Positions 1-36,364 of a DNA stretch of 64,000 nt are shown here, in pieces (position 1 is the stretch's first letter; each line of letters opens with the position of its first letter). The notes beneath the pieces were generated by a model, which saw nothing but the letters and a program-made list of their open reading frames with translations, was not told the DNA's origin and searched no databases. Origin of the DNA: Trematomus loennbergii (lineage: Eukaryota > Chordata > Actinopteri > Perciformes > Nototheniidae); the NCBI GenBank assembly GCA_012861695.1, contig JAAOOA010000033.1, positions 9,069,825 through 9,133,824 on the forward strand. The letters run 5' to 3'. A program made the translations under genes and the position numbers.

Positions 1-21741
<21,741 letters not shown>

Positions 21742-22230
21742 GCAGACCAAAGACTCTATACTTCCTTGGAAATGCACAGTAAACCTCCATCTTCTTGTTT
21801 TCATTTCAGTTGGGCAAATTCAGCGTTGATTTAGTTGAAAAAAGGGAACGAGTTAATTGATCTTAACCCGCCAAAGACACTGACTGACAAATATCCATGA
21901 TTCAAAATATTGTCTTGATAATGTGCCTTTAAAAAGTCACTGTTTCATAACAGAAAATGTGCTTTACGTGATGCTTTATTAAATCCTCCATTCCAGTAAG
22001 AAATGACCAGATAAAGTACTAACTAAAAGATCAGAGTTCTGATTCTAATCTAAAGCAGGAACAGCTTCCGTGTTAAGCATCATGATGTTTGCATGGTCTT
22101 GGCATTGTGCGTTTCCTGTAGCCATCTACTGTCCATGTATCTGTTCTGCTTAAACATTTGGAAAGTTCACAGTTATGTTTCCCTGTTTTCCTCTTTGTGA
22201 GCTCATTACGTTCTGTCATTAAATCTTGGA
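21742..22230 (+). other. rad50: rad50 3' UTR and candidate poly(A) signals
   Basis: Non-coding sequence after the rad50 stop. Candidate poly(A) signals ATTAAA occur at 21978-21983 and 22218-22223. The exact cleavage site cannot be fixed without transcripts. Confidence 0.55.
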
Positions 22231-22299
22231 ATGGTTTGCTATTTGCGAATATCTCTTGAACGGTTGTTTAATTGAAAGGTATAGATTAGCTTCAGAGAA

Positions 22300-22351
22300 T
22301 CGTTGCTCCTTTTTGGTGAAGTTTGTCGTTGCTCCTTTTTGGTGAAGTTTG
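22300..22351. repeat. Two exact tandem copies of a 26-bp unit upstream of il4/13
   Basis: The unit beginning TCGTTGCTCCTTTTTGGTG is present twice without mismatch (22300-22325, 22326-22351). It lies about 110 bp upstream of the cytokine TATA box. It may be a recent duplication affecting the promoter. Confidence 0.9.
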
Positions 22352-22462
22352 TCACAAACACACAGCTTAATCAAAAGATCTTATCTCACACAAACTGCAG
22401 ACTCATTGCAGTTTGTTTTTTCTAATGAGGGGGAAAACGTTGCAAAGGCGGGGCAAAGCAAG

Positions 22463-22468
22463 TATAAA
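22463..22468 (+). promoter_or_regulatory. il4/13a: TATA box of the il4/13-like gene
   Basis: TATAAA, followed by AT, lies 117 bp upstream of the start codon. That leaves room for a 5' UTR of about 85 bp. A focused TATA promoter is usual for inducible cytokine genes. Confidence 0.7.
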
Positions 22469-22579
22469 TCTTTCGTTCTCAGCCAAGTATTCAGAACAAG
22501 CGTCAGCTGACATTTGAGTGATCAAGTCAAAGAAAACTTGAAATAACTTCAACCAGAGGTCGACAGCCAACTAGCTATA

Positions 22580-23460
22580 ATGATGATGGTGATGATGTTT
22601 CTGTCCGCCGCGACACTGATGCTCGGCCCAGCTGTTGGCAAGCCTTATGTTCCTCTAGATAACCTAAAGGTCGTCATTGATAAAATAGTTCATTGGACTG
22701 GATTGGCCACGAAGGTAAGAGCTCATTTTATAACCGTTTACTTGCTTGTGACTTTTTTGCAACAAATGATTTGTTCCTGAAATATTAAATTAACTTTTTG
22801 TATTATGTTCTGAAGGAGATCTGGGTGGAGGACTTGACCAGTCTGACTGGAGAATGCAAGGTAAGAAGAGTTTGGTTGCTTATAGTTGAAGTGCTTTGAT
22901 GGTAAACAAAACGTATGCAATTGGTCATTGGAACCAAACTGTAGCTTACAGAGACAGATTGCAATGGCCATGTTGATTAATTTAATATAGATGTGTTTGC
23001 CTTATTTATTTTGAAGTCCTAATGTATTCCTGCTTATGTTCCTTACAGGATAAGTTCTTCTGTAAATCGTTTGAGATCCTGAACAAGAATAAACACCACA
23101 GCCATGAGGAGGAAGTCCTTTTGAGAAACTTGAAGGCTTACATCGTGGGCACTCATGTAAGAATTCCCTCTGACATCACATTTGCAAAATGAGAAGACCA
23201 AATCTGTGGAACCCCCCCCACACACACACACTTTGTTTTTAGATGGCTAAAGCAAATGCAGAATTTAGAGTGACACTTGACCAACTTTGTTTTTTGTCTT
23301 TCAGGCAAACTGTACAGAGGGACCAAAAGAGGAGAATACGGAACTCATTTCCCAACTCAGGTCCAAAATCCTCTATTGTGCCCAGCGAGTTCACATGCGC
23401 GGTAACGTCACTACTCCCACACCTGAGACCCAGCCGCCAGTGGATCAGCCGACTGCCTGA
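22580..23460 (+). CDS. il4/13a: Interleukin-4/13-like cytokine (fish IL-4/13A type), complete, 4 exons
   Basis: A secreted short-chain four-helix cytokine of fish type-2 immunity, expected to act through IL-4R/IL-13R-type receptors and STAT6. Exons: 22580-22714, 22816-22860, 23049-23156, 23305-23460; 147 residues. All three introns are phase 0, as in mammalian IL4 and IL13. Residues 1-20 are a hydrophobic signal peptide ending near ...AVGK. Cysteines are at 59, 65, 99 and 121, enough for two disulfides. N-glycosylation sequons are NCT at 98 and NVT at 130. The C-terminus is Pro/Thr-rich. No sequence identity to mammalian IL-4 is obvious, so the call rests on size, exon phases, cysteines and position directly after rad50, where fish il4/13a and mammalian IL13/IL4 lie. 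The A versus B paralogue is inferred from synteny. It could instead be another short-chain cytokine such as an IL-3/IL-5/CSF2-like gene, but this is less likely here. Confidence 0.88.
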
Positions 23461-23904
23461 GTGTTTCATTTTATTTTACTATACTTTGATATTTAAGATA
23501 ACATTTTAAATATGTTTTCAAAGTGTCATTTTTACCAAAAATCTACAAAATATTGGGGGAAGAAATTTGAGATATTGAATGATTTATGTGACATGGTTTG
23601 TTTCTTGTAACACTGTTAAAACAAGTTGTTAATAATTTATTTTTATGATAGTAATTGTTTGTTTTTTAGAAGCGATAATTACAAAGAATGTTTTTTGAGT
23701 TATCTTGAAGGAAACGTTTATCGGCATCCTCAGGCACAGCTAAAACATTGGATTATTTATGACAGAGATCTCTATCAAATACACCTGCATATTTATTTGT
23801 CATTGTATTTAATCTAAATTAATAAGTTAATTATCTTTATTTGAATTATATATTTATTGTAGTATAACACAGTGTTTTCAATAGTTGTTTACAGACAAAA
23901 TAAA
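23461..23904 (+). promoter_or_regulatory. il4/13a: il4/13 3' UTR with AU-rich elements and poly(A) signal
   Basis: Five ATTTA pentamers (starting about 23582, 23635, 23755, 23791, 23852) lie between the stop codon and AATAAA at 23899-23904. Such elements are typical of short-lived cytokine mRNAs bound by tristetraprolin-type proteins. Regulation is inferred. Confidence 0.7.
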
Positions 23905-24171
23905 TTGTGTTGCCCATGATTGGAATGTGTGTATGGGAATGCTTTGTACCGGTCGGCATGGTGATCTGTTCACAGCAAGAAGCTTTTTATCAGGTGTATA
24001 TGTATCCGTTTCATAGCAATGATGCTATACTTTTTGTCATTCAGTTAATCAAACAACTTACTTAAGATATAGTTTAACCTGGATGTGAAGTACAATTTCA
24101 GTTCTGTCTTTGTTTCTGCTGGGAACTTACTTGTTATTTTTTATTATTAAATCTATTATATTTGCAACACA

Positions 24172-24290
24172 GCTATTAATAATAATAATAACAATAAGCT
24201 TTATTTGTATAGGGTCAAGTGAAGCTCAACGTGCTTTACCAAGGAGGCACACATCACAATTTAAAACACAACCAGAGTTTTACATGCAGC
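24172..24290. repeat. Fish interspersed-repeat fragment
   Basis: An AATAATAATAA tract is followed by CTTTATTTGTATAG and CTCAACGTGCTTTACC, the pattern of a common fish LINE/SINE-derived repeat end. Family not assigned. The flanking DNA on to about 25 kb is AT-rich and shows no gene. Confidence 0.5.
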
Positions 24291-25059
24291 AAGAAACAAA
24301 ACAAAAAATATGATATAACAGTTTAAAACTTTAAGAGACACAGCAGTACAAAGTAAACCACAATGAAATGGTGATCCCTCTCGGTAAAATAAAGGAAGAG
24401 ATAATCAATCAATAGGATAACATATAAATACACATTAAATAAATAATGCAAATAAAACCCAAATAAGACATTTATAATAAAAATGTAATAATGAATAAGA
24501 TTAAAAGTCAAATGAAATTGAACACCAACTTAAAAGGGACATTTGCTAATAAAGTTGTAAAATCGATAATACAAGTCAAAACCTATCAAATAAATAAAAC
24601 AATATGAAAATAACCAAATATTAAAATAATAATAGTCAATTTAAAAGTGGGGCTAATTTGATTTTGACTTCATATTGATCTTGTGTTCTACAAGGTGATT
24701 CTCAAATATAGCAAAACTTCTGTTTATTTAAACGGGGATCAGTCAAGTTGTTTATAACCCGTTTATACAAAGCATTGCATAATTCAACAAGAAAAGTATA
24801 ACATATTGTAGAGCGCTGGCTTGTTCAACTTTTGATCATGAGCCGTCTGGTTTAATCACTTTTCTGTCTGATGTCGTATTCAGGAATTCTTTGTAGCGGG
24901 AAAAATAGTTTTATGGTATCTGGGGAATAGGGATATAGGCTGTCATGAAAGCATGAGTAGTACACACACCAGGCAGAGAGTGTGAGGGTTTGGGGTCATG
25001 CCGCCCCCTGCTGGGTTAATCCTGCTATTTGGTGGCAAATTGAAGCCTGTGTTTACTTG

Positions 25060-25412
25060 TATGGCAAGCCGATTTAGCTTTTATTCATTTCTGGAGGATA
25101 TCAACAAATCAATTCTTACTAGTAAGAACTAGTTCAAATGCCAATTTCTGATATCAGTCATTCAATTGTTACTAGTTAAAATTACATTTGAACTAGTAAA
25201 AATACAAATTTCTGATAACAATAATTCAATTTCAACTAGTCGAAATACCAATTGTTGATATCAGAAATACAATTTGAACTAGTTCAAAATCCTTTTTTTG
25301 ATATCAGGAATTCAATTGTAACTAGTTATAAATACAAATTGAATTATAACTAGTAAGAATTGATTTTTTGATATCCTCCAGAAATGAATAAAAGCTAAAT
25401 CGGTTTGCCATA
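25060..25412. mobile_element. 353-bp inverted-repeat element with ACTAGT/GATATC subrepeats
   Basis: Terminal inverted repeats of about 64 bp (TATGGCAAGCCGATTTAGC... and its complement) match at nearly every position. TACTTG flanks both sides (25054-25059, 25413-25418), suggesting a 6-bp target duplication. The interior has eight ACTAGT and five GATATC palindromes in alternating AT-rich units. No coding capacity. Confidence 0.8.
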
Positions 25413-25418
25413 TACTTG

Positions 25419-30262
<4,844 letters not shown>

Positions 30263-30518
30263 ATGCTTGTGCTTCAGGTATGCAGCAGACTTCAGCCGCA
30301 GGTCGGCCCAGAGCTGGCTTGGCGTGTGATGATAATAGGAGGTGACTAATAGAGAGCGCAGAGGTAGCTGTCTCCCTTTGCTCTGGTCACATTCTCATTT
30401 GTTGCTACTGGCAGTGGATGAATTATTGAGTTTGGGGTGTCTTGGCTCTCGCCCCCCCACCCCCTCTTCACATTCCCTCACTCTGCTCCCAAGGATGACA
30501 GCCACCCTGTCTCTGTGT

Positions 30519-30662
<144 letters not shown>

Positions 30663-30770
30663 CTAAGTGATTGTATATGTATGTGTGTGCATTCTTGAGC
30701 ATTTAAACATAACTTTCATCCTCATTCTGTCAAAAAAGGTATTTCCTGCATGAAAACATATCAAGCAAAC

Positions 30771-30834
30771 TCTCTCTCCCCCTCACCCTGTCTCTCCCTC
30801 TCTCTCTCTCTCTCTCTTTCTCTCTCCCTCTCTC
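30771..30834. repeat. CT-rich simple repeat
   Basis: CTCTCT tracts interrupted by CCC and TTT. Low complexity, no gene. Confidence 0.9.
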
Positions 30835-30890
30835 GTTTTATAATATATTGTTTGTTTGATATCCCTTTTTAATTTCCACTCTTGGAAACA

Positions 30891-31398
30891 CAGTGGTGGA
30901 AAGTAACAAAGTACATTTACTCAAGTACCATAAGTGCTATTTTGACATACAGTAAGTGTACTTCGCTTGAGTATTTCCATTGTATGCTATACTTGTTTAA
31001 CTTCTACACCACTACATTTTGGAAGCAAATATATACTTTACTAGATGTATTTAACACTCATAGTTACTATCTATTTTATACATGCAGTTCTGCACAACCA
31101 ATGTACAAAATACCAACCCAGTATTTGAAAAAGTATTGCTCCACATAGAAGATCTACAACATTTAAACGCCCTGCATGACATGTAAATGTTAGTGATAAA
31201 AACAGGATAATATAATATTACGTACAAATATAATAATGTGTATATTGAGTCGCTACTTTTACTTTTGATAATGTAGGTACATTTAGCTGATATTACTTTT
31301 ATACTTTTGCATTTTACTTAGTAGTATTATATATAGTATTGGAGTATTTTAAGACCGTATTTCTACGTTTACTTAAGAGAGAACTTCTCCCACCTCTG
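30891..31398. mobile_element. hAT-type MITE, CAGTGGTGGAAAGTAAC family, copy 1
   Basis: Begins CAGTGGTGGAAAGTAAC and ends CTTCTCCCACCTCTG, the ends of a MITE family common in fish. It is rich in ACTCAAGTAC and TACTT words. The flanking octamers TGGAAACA and CTCAAACA share only the last five bases, so the target duplication has decayed or one end is misplaced. A related element is at 35854-36356. Confidence 0.75.
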
Positions 31399-33930
31399 CT
31401 CAAACAGTCTTTCTTTAATTATCTTGTTGTTTTGAATATGAATTGACTTGCTTAAGGTTTAATTCCAAACGTTTCTATTAAGCATTTTTGCACAAATTGG
31501 AGCACACCTCCATTATTGCATGAGAAAATGCAATATACCTTTCAGCTGCTGCTGAATAATTCAGCTGCCCTCAGTCCCCACATGCCGCTGACGAGCCTTC
31601 AGCTCAGTTTACCACGGAGCAGCCTACGTTATGATATCAATCGGGTATTACAAAGATCAATTATTTACACGGCGACGCTCCTGCTTTAACCTTTACATTT
31701 ACGTCAGAAACACACGAGAATGTGGGTTTTCTCTAGGCCTAATTATTATCATTCTTAGATGGTTTGAGAATTTTTTGCCAAAAAATCGTCGGAAACATGC
31801 TTAATATTTTCCAAAAAATAGGCCGGTTTAGGAAAAAGCGTCTATGACAACAATTAACATGTGCATTCTCCTTTAAAAAAAATTGTGTTTAACACCATAA
31901 ATTACAGACAGAGAATAATCAACTCCTAACATCAAAGAGAATATTAATATTAGCCACAATCGTTTCCGCGCAATAACGAGGGAAGGGTCCTCGGGCTGTG
32001 AAAATCCGCCGACAGTCTCCCTGGGAAAATCACACAACCACAGGCCATGTTGGCGGAGAGAGGATCCGGTTGACGCTTTTAATTATGATGATGGGGATTA
32101 TTATTAGAATATTGATATAATTATTATTTTAGAAATGTTTTTTTAATAGGAGAAAACCTTTTTTTTTGTTGCAGATAATAAATCAGGAGTACAATTAATT
32201 CAAGCAAATTGAATTAAATCGGCCGAATAAATTGAATAAATACGCTGTAAAATATGTTAAATAAAGGGTTGCATTTTGGCCTAGGCCTACTTTTAATCGA
32301 AAAATAACATTAAAATATATATAGCTGTGCTGGCCTGTGTATATGGATAGTAAAACATAATTATGCTTCTTATCCTATCATCCCAAGTAAAACTGAGAAC
32401 AATTAAACATAAAAGTGGAAAATACTTACTTAGTCGAACGCGTAAAGAGGCTAATTCCGTGTTCCGTGTTTCCTCGGCCAACCTGTTGTGGAGCCACTTT
32501 GTGTCTCCCTAGAGTTCCCAGTCAGACTTCTAACAACTCCTCCACATTACTTCGCTTTATACCAATATATAATTAATATTGCATCGTCATTACTTAATAA
32601 TTTCGAGCCCCATGCACGACATAACCCGGTGACACGAGGGCATCCATAATTAACAGCGCACTAATCAGAGGAGGCCATTAGCAGCGCGAAGAGACGCACA
32701 TTTCCAGCTCCGCGGTGTGAAAACTACTGTGAAAATAGAGCCGCTATATTTTTATGTGTTGCTTATATCATGTACGACAATACATATTTAATCCCAGCAG
32801 AGGTTAAGGGAGTCATAAATAAAACAGCCCGGCGAGCTCCCACAAAACAAACCAAGATTGTATCGGATGTTAAAACCAAGTTTGTTACTCCATAATCTCT
32901 TTAAATAATGTCTTTTAAAAATTAAAATGTCGTATACAAAAAAAAAAATTCGCTTCCCTTTTTATTTATTTTTTACAAAATAACCAATAATTTATTAAGT
33001 TTAAACTTCACACATTTTTTTTCAAGTGAAATCAAGAGTGAGGAAAAATTAAATACTTAAAAGGTGATACTGTATATATCTGCTACATAAATAACATATA
33101 GCTCACCTGTAATGTTCAAAAACATGTTCACATCAAAATACTAAAATATAGCAGCAGCCAAAGCCACATGGAGGTGCCTCGTATATGACAGTGTCATTTC
33201 AATTTCTAAATAATTGAAGATAAACAGACAGTGTTTACAGATTACTGTAATTATTCATATTTGTGCGTAAACGACAATCAAACAGTTCACAAACAGAGAT
33301 TTGTTTGCAAAATAAAATTCGTGGTGTTAAAAGGGTGAATTTTTAGAAAACCTTAATCATTAAACTCACATTATGAATTCGTAGATAAAATAAAAATAAT
33401 TGAGAACACAGTGAGATATGATATGATGACACATAGATATGATGGTGTAGTATTGCACTTGTGAGCCCGTGATGTTGAGAATAAACTCAACTAACATTAC
33501 AAAAAAATCCATTATTTTTTTACGAAATAAACATATCTTTCTCTTTTTCTAAATTGTCCCTTTAACACTGCTGACAGTTTATCAGCCCATACATGTACAA
33601 TGCCTATACACTCCATCCCATGGTTTAAAAAAGTGAGTTAATATCCCTGAATGTGACAAACTGTCAGGGTGCATTTGCTGAAAGTTCATATTCAGTGTGT
33701 GCAAGATATACATGATCAACAACATCAAAATCACCCTCCTCACAGATCTACACATTTATGATTCCCATAACAAAATCGAACAAAAGTGCAACAACGAAGA
33801 GTGGGTGACACGGAAAGAAAAATGGAAGTCTTTTTTGGAAATAATCCCAGATGAGACGTGAGGAGCTGTTGATAAATCCATGTTAGTGAGGCTACTTAGG
33901 CTATTATTAATCACTCGATCAAAAATGTAG
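31399..33930. other. Intergenic DNA 3' of pou4f3, with possible conserved regulatory stretches
   Basis: No gene is recognised. Mixed-composition stretches at about 31570-31720 and 32560-32760 stand out from the AT-rich background. The second contains AATTAATATTGCAT (32571-32584), resembling POU-IV/Brn3 target sites, and several TAATTA words. An enhancer role is only inferred. Part of 33400-33959 is probably pou4f3 3' UTR. Confidence 0.35.
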
Positions 33931-33937
33931 TAGGCTA

Positions 33938-33943
33938 TTTTAT
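33938..33943 (-). terminator. pou4f3: Candidate poly(A) signal for pou4f3
   Basis: AATAAA on the minus strand, 17 bp after the stop codon. This is very close to the stop, so a downstream signal may be the one used. Confidence 0.3.
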
Positions 33944-33959
33944 TCATGATGTGTGAAAC

Positions 33960-35397
33960 TCAGTGCACCGCAGAGTATTTCATTCGTTTCTGTTTTTGCC
34001 GCTGGTTGCAAAACCACACTCGAACCACATTCTTTTTCAGGTCCAGTTTCTCAGCGATCGCTGCAATTTTTTCCGAGGAGGGCCGAGGTTGGATGGCAAA
34101 GTAAGCCTCCAAAGAGCGCTTCTCCGGCGCCGCGATGGAGGTGCGCTTTCTTTTCCTCTCGTTCCCATTGAAAAGGTCCGGCTTGTTGCTTTTCTCCCGG
34201 TACGCAGCCTCTGCTTCCTCCAACCAAGCTTGGAGAACTGGCTTGAGCGCGATCATGTTGTTGTGTGACAAAGTGAGGGACTCGAACCTGCAGATGGTGC
34301 TCTGGCTCAGTGACCCAACTCCGGGGATCTTCAGGTTGGCCAGCGCCGACCCCACGTCCGCCTGGGTCACTCCGAGTTTGATCCTCCTCTGCTTGAACCG
34401 CTCGGCGAAGGCTTCCAGCTCCCGGGGATCCGACTCCACGTCGTTGATGCACGCCATGCCTCCGTGCACTGAGAGGGAGTGGGGGTGCGCCATGTTGGCC
34501 ATCGCCTGGTGCAGCTGCCCCATGGTCTGCAGGTGGTGGTGGGGGTGCTGGTGGTGGTGCGCCGACGCGGTCATACCGGAAGGCTCCGGAGCACCCATCC
34601 CGGTCACGGCCAGGCTGGAGGAGAGATGGTCCAGGAGGTCCCCGGCCTCCAGGCTCTGTCCTAGGTGGTGGTGATGGAGGTGGTGGTGGGAGGCGATGGT
34701 GGAGGGGACGTGGGAGATGGGCCCGGTGGTGGAGGAAGAAGAGGAGGCTGAGGTGCAGGGGACACTGCTCATGGTATGGTAAGTCACGTCTGGTTTGAAC
34801 GGGTGACTCTTGCCGTGAGAGACAATGCTGTCAGCAGCCGCCAGAGCCTCTGCCCGTGCCAGCAGGCTCTCATCAAAGCCTCCGAATATATTGCCCTGCA
34901 GCTGCAAGCAAGAGTGCGCATACTGGAGTCAGTGGGGAATTGTGTCAGGCAGCTCTCAGAATCTCAAAAACATTTTTCCAAAGGCAAGCAGCAAGCGCCG
35001 AGGAGAGGGGAGAACTCTCCTCAAAGCACAGGTCATAAAAATTAATATGAAAGCAAGAGCAGTGCTTGAAAAGACATGTGGATGAGAGAGGGGGGGAGGA
35101 GGTTGTTTTTTTTTGGAGAGAGGGGGGGGGGGGGGAAGACAGAGGGGTGTGAGAGAGAGAGAGAGATAGAAGATAGAACAAAGTCCTGTCAAATCAACTT
35201 TTACAGACATTTCCACTGTGATATTTTCCCCTCCTCTCACCCATTACTCTCCACATTCTCCCCCGACCTGAACGTACCTGCGGGGCGGGCAGACAGACTC
35301 TGCGCATGCCCTCCGAGCCTGAGTGCAGGCCGGGATACTTGGGCTCGTGCAGGGCCGGGTGCATGGAGAAATGCTGCTTTCCGTTCATGGTCATCAT
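33960..35397 (-). CDS. pou4f3: POU domain class 4 transcription factor 3 (Brn-3c), complete, 2 exons
   Basis: A nuclear DNA-binding factor needed for sensory hair cells and some sensory neurons. Exon 1 is 35278-35397 (start ATG 35397-35395; a second ATG follows directly) and exon 2 is 33960-34901 (stop at 33962-33960); 353 residues. Domains: the N-terminal POU-IV box (GSEGMRRVCLPAP, about 28-39, ending exon 1), a His-rich and Ser-rich middle region (about 95-180), the POU-specific domain (about 196-273), a short linker, and a POU homeodomain (about 289-348) with WFCNQRQKQKR and the family end YSAVH. The middle resembles POU4F3 (VSHGK...HPFKPD, VPCTS) and the neighbour rbm27 matches human 5q32, which favours pou4f3 over pou4f1 or pou4f2. 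The His tracts are longer than in the human protein. The ATG choice rests on the family N-terminus MMTMNGKQ. A CCAAT box lies on the minus strand about 55 bp upstream. Confidence 0.95.
35085..35170. repeat. Purine-rich low-complexity tract in the pou4f3 intron
   Basis: Runs of G (up to 14) and GA repeats on the plus strand, interrupted by a T run. Assembly length may be unreliable. Confidence 0.85.
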
Positions 35398-35853
35398 CCT
35401 CCTCCCTGCAAGCACCTCTTGAGCAGTGTGGCCCCTGACATGAACGCCGGGTGATTGGACGGCTGCAGAGCTCCTCTTGCTCTCCTTCACTAGACTGAGC
35501 TGTTAACATCGACAGCGCCTCCCGGCATCCCTCGCTCCCCCCTTGCTCCCCCTCCTCTTCTTTCAGCCTCCCTCCTCCTCCTCCTTCCCTCCCACCTGCT
35601 CAACTTACAAGTTGAACAATGTTGGCCTCTGTGCGCAAGCGTCAAGTACAAATAATCATAAATAATATTGCTATTAAACGTTGTTTATTGATGAGATCGT
35701 TGTTGTGAATTTATATTATATTTTAGAAAGTTTTACTGGTATTAAAATTGAAGTTTAAACCATGGAGTTATCCACTCGAATTGTTTCAGCACCATGGACA
35801 GCACCGCTGAGGTTAGTGCAGGTTGCTCCAGCGCTGTCCCTGCTACTCACTGT

Positions 35854-36356
35854 CAGTGGTGTAATGTAACTGAATAGATTTACTCAAGTACTGTACTTAA
35901 GTATAATGTTGACAGACTTGTACTTTACTTGAGTATTTCAATGTTTTTCTACTTTGTACCCCACTACAGTTCAGAGGTAAATAGTGTGCTTTTACTACAC
36001 GTATATAATATATTAAGTTGCTTTGCAGATTTGGATTAATAATGTGAAATATAAAAAACATAAAATATTTACACCTGGAGTAACATTCACAAGCAACCCT
36101 GCAGTAATTACAAAGTAATTAAAATGAGTTAAACACATTAATACATCAATAATTATAATCAAAACACATACATATGATTAGAAAATTGACCAATCTGCAT
36201 TATGAGTACTTTAAGTACTTTAAGTACATTTTGTTGCTAATACTTTTGTACTTTTACTTCAGTATCATTTTGAATGCTGGACTTTTATTTGTAACAGAGA
36301 CTCTGGTACTTCTACTTTTGCTTAAGTACAAGATCTGAGTACTTCTCCGAACTCTG
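35854..36356. mobile_element. hAT-type MITE, CAGTGGTG family, copy 2
   Basis: Begins CAGTGGTGTAATGTAACT and ends CTTCTCCGAACTCTG. The flanks CTCACTGT (35846-35853) and CTTACTGT (36357-36364) match at 7 of 8 bases. Shares the ACTCAAGTAC/TACTT-rich body of the element at 30891-31398. It lies about 460 bp upstream of the pou4f3 start. Confidence 0.82.
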
Positions 36357-36364
36357 CTTACTGT

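Noticed and set aside
25060..25412. CRISPR-like array from the repeated ACTAGT/GATATC units
   Set aside because: The units are imperfect palindromes within a TIR element in a vertebrate genome, with no equal repeats and unique spacers.
34135..34674. Plus-strand open frames over pou4f3
   Set aside because: They are antisense shadows of the GC-rich pou4f3 coding exon.
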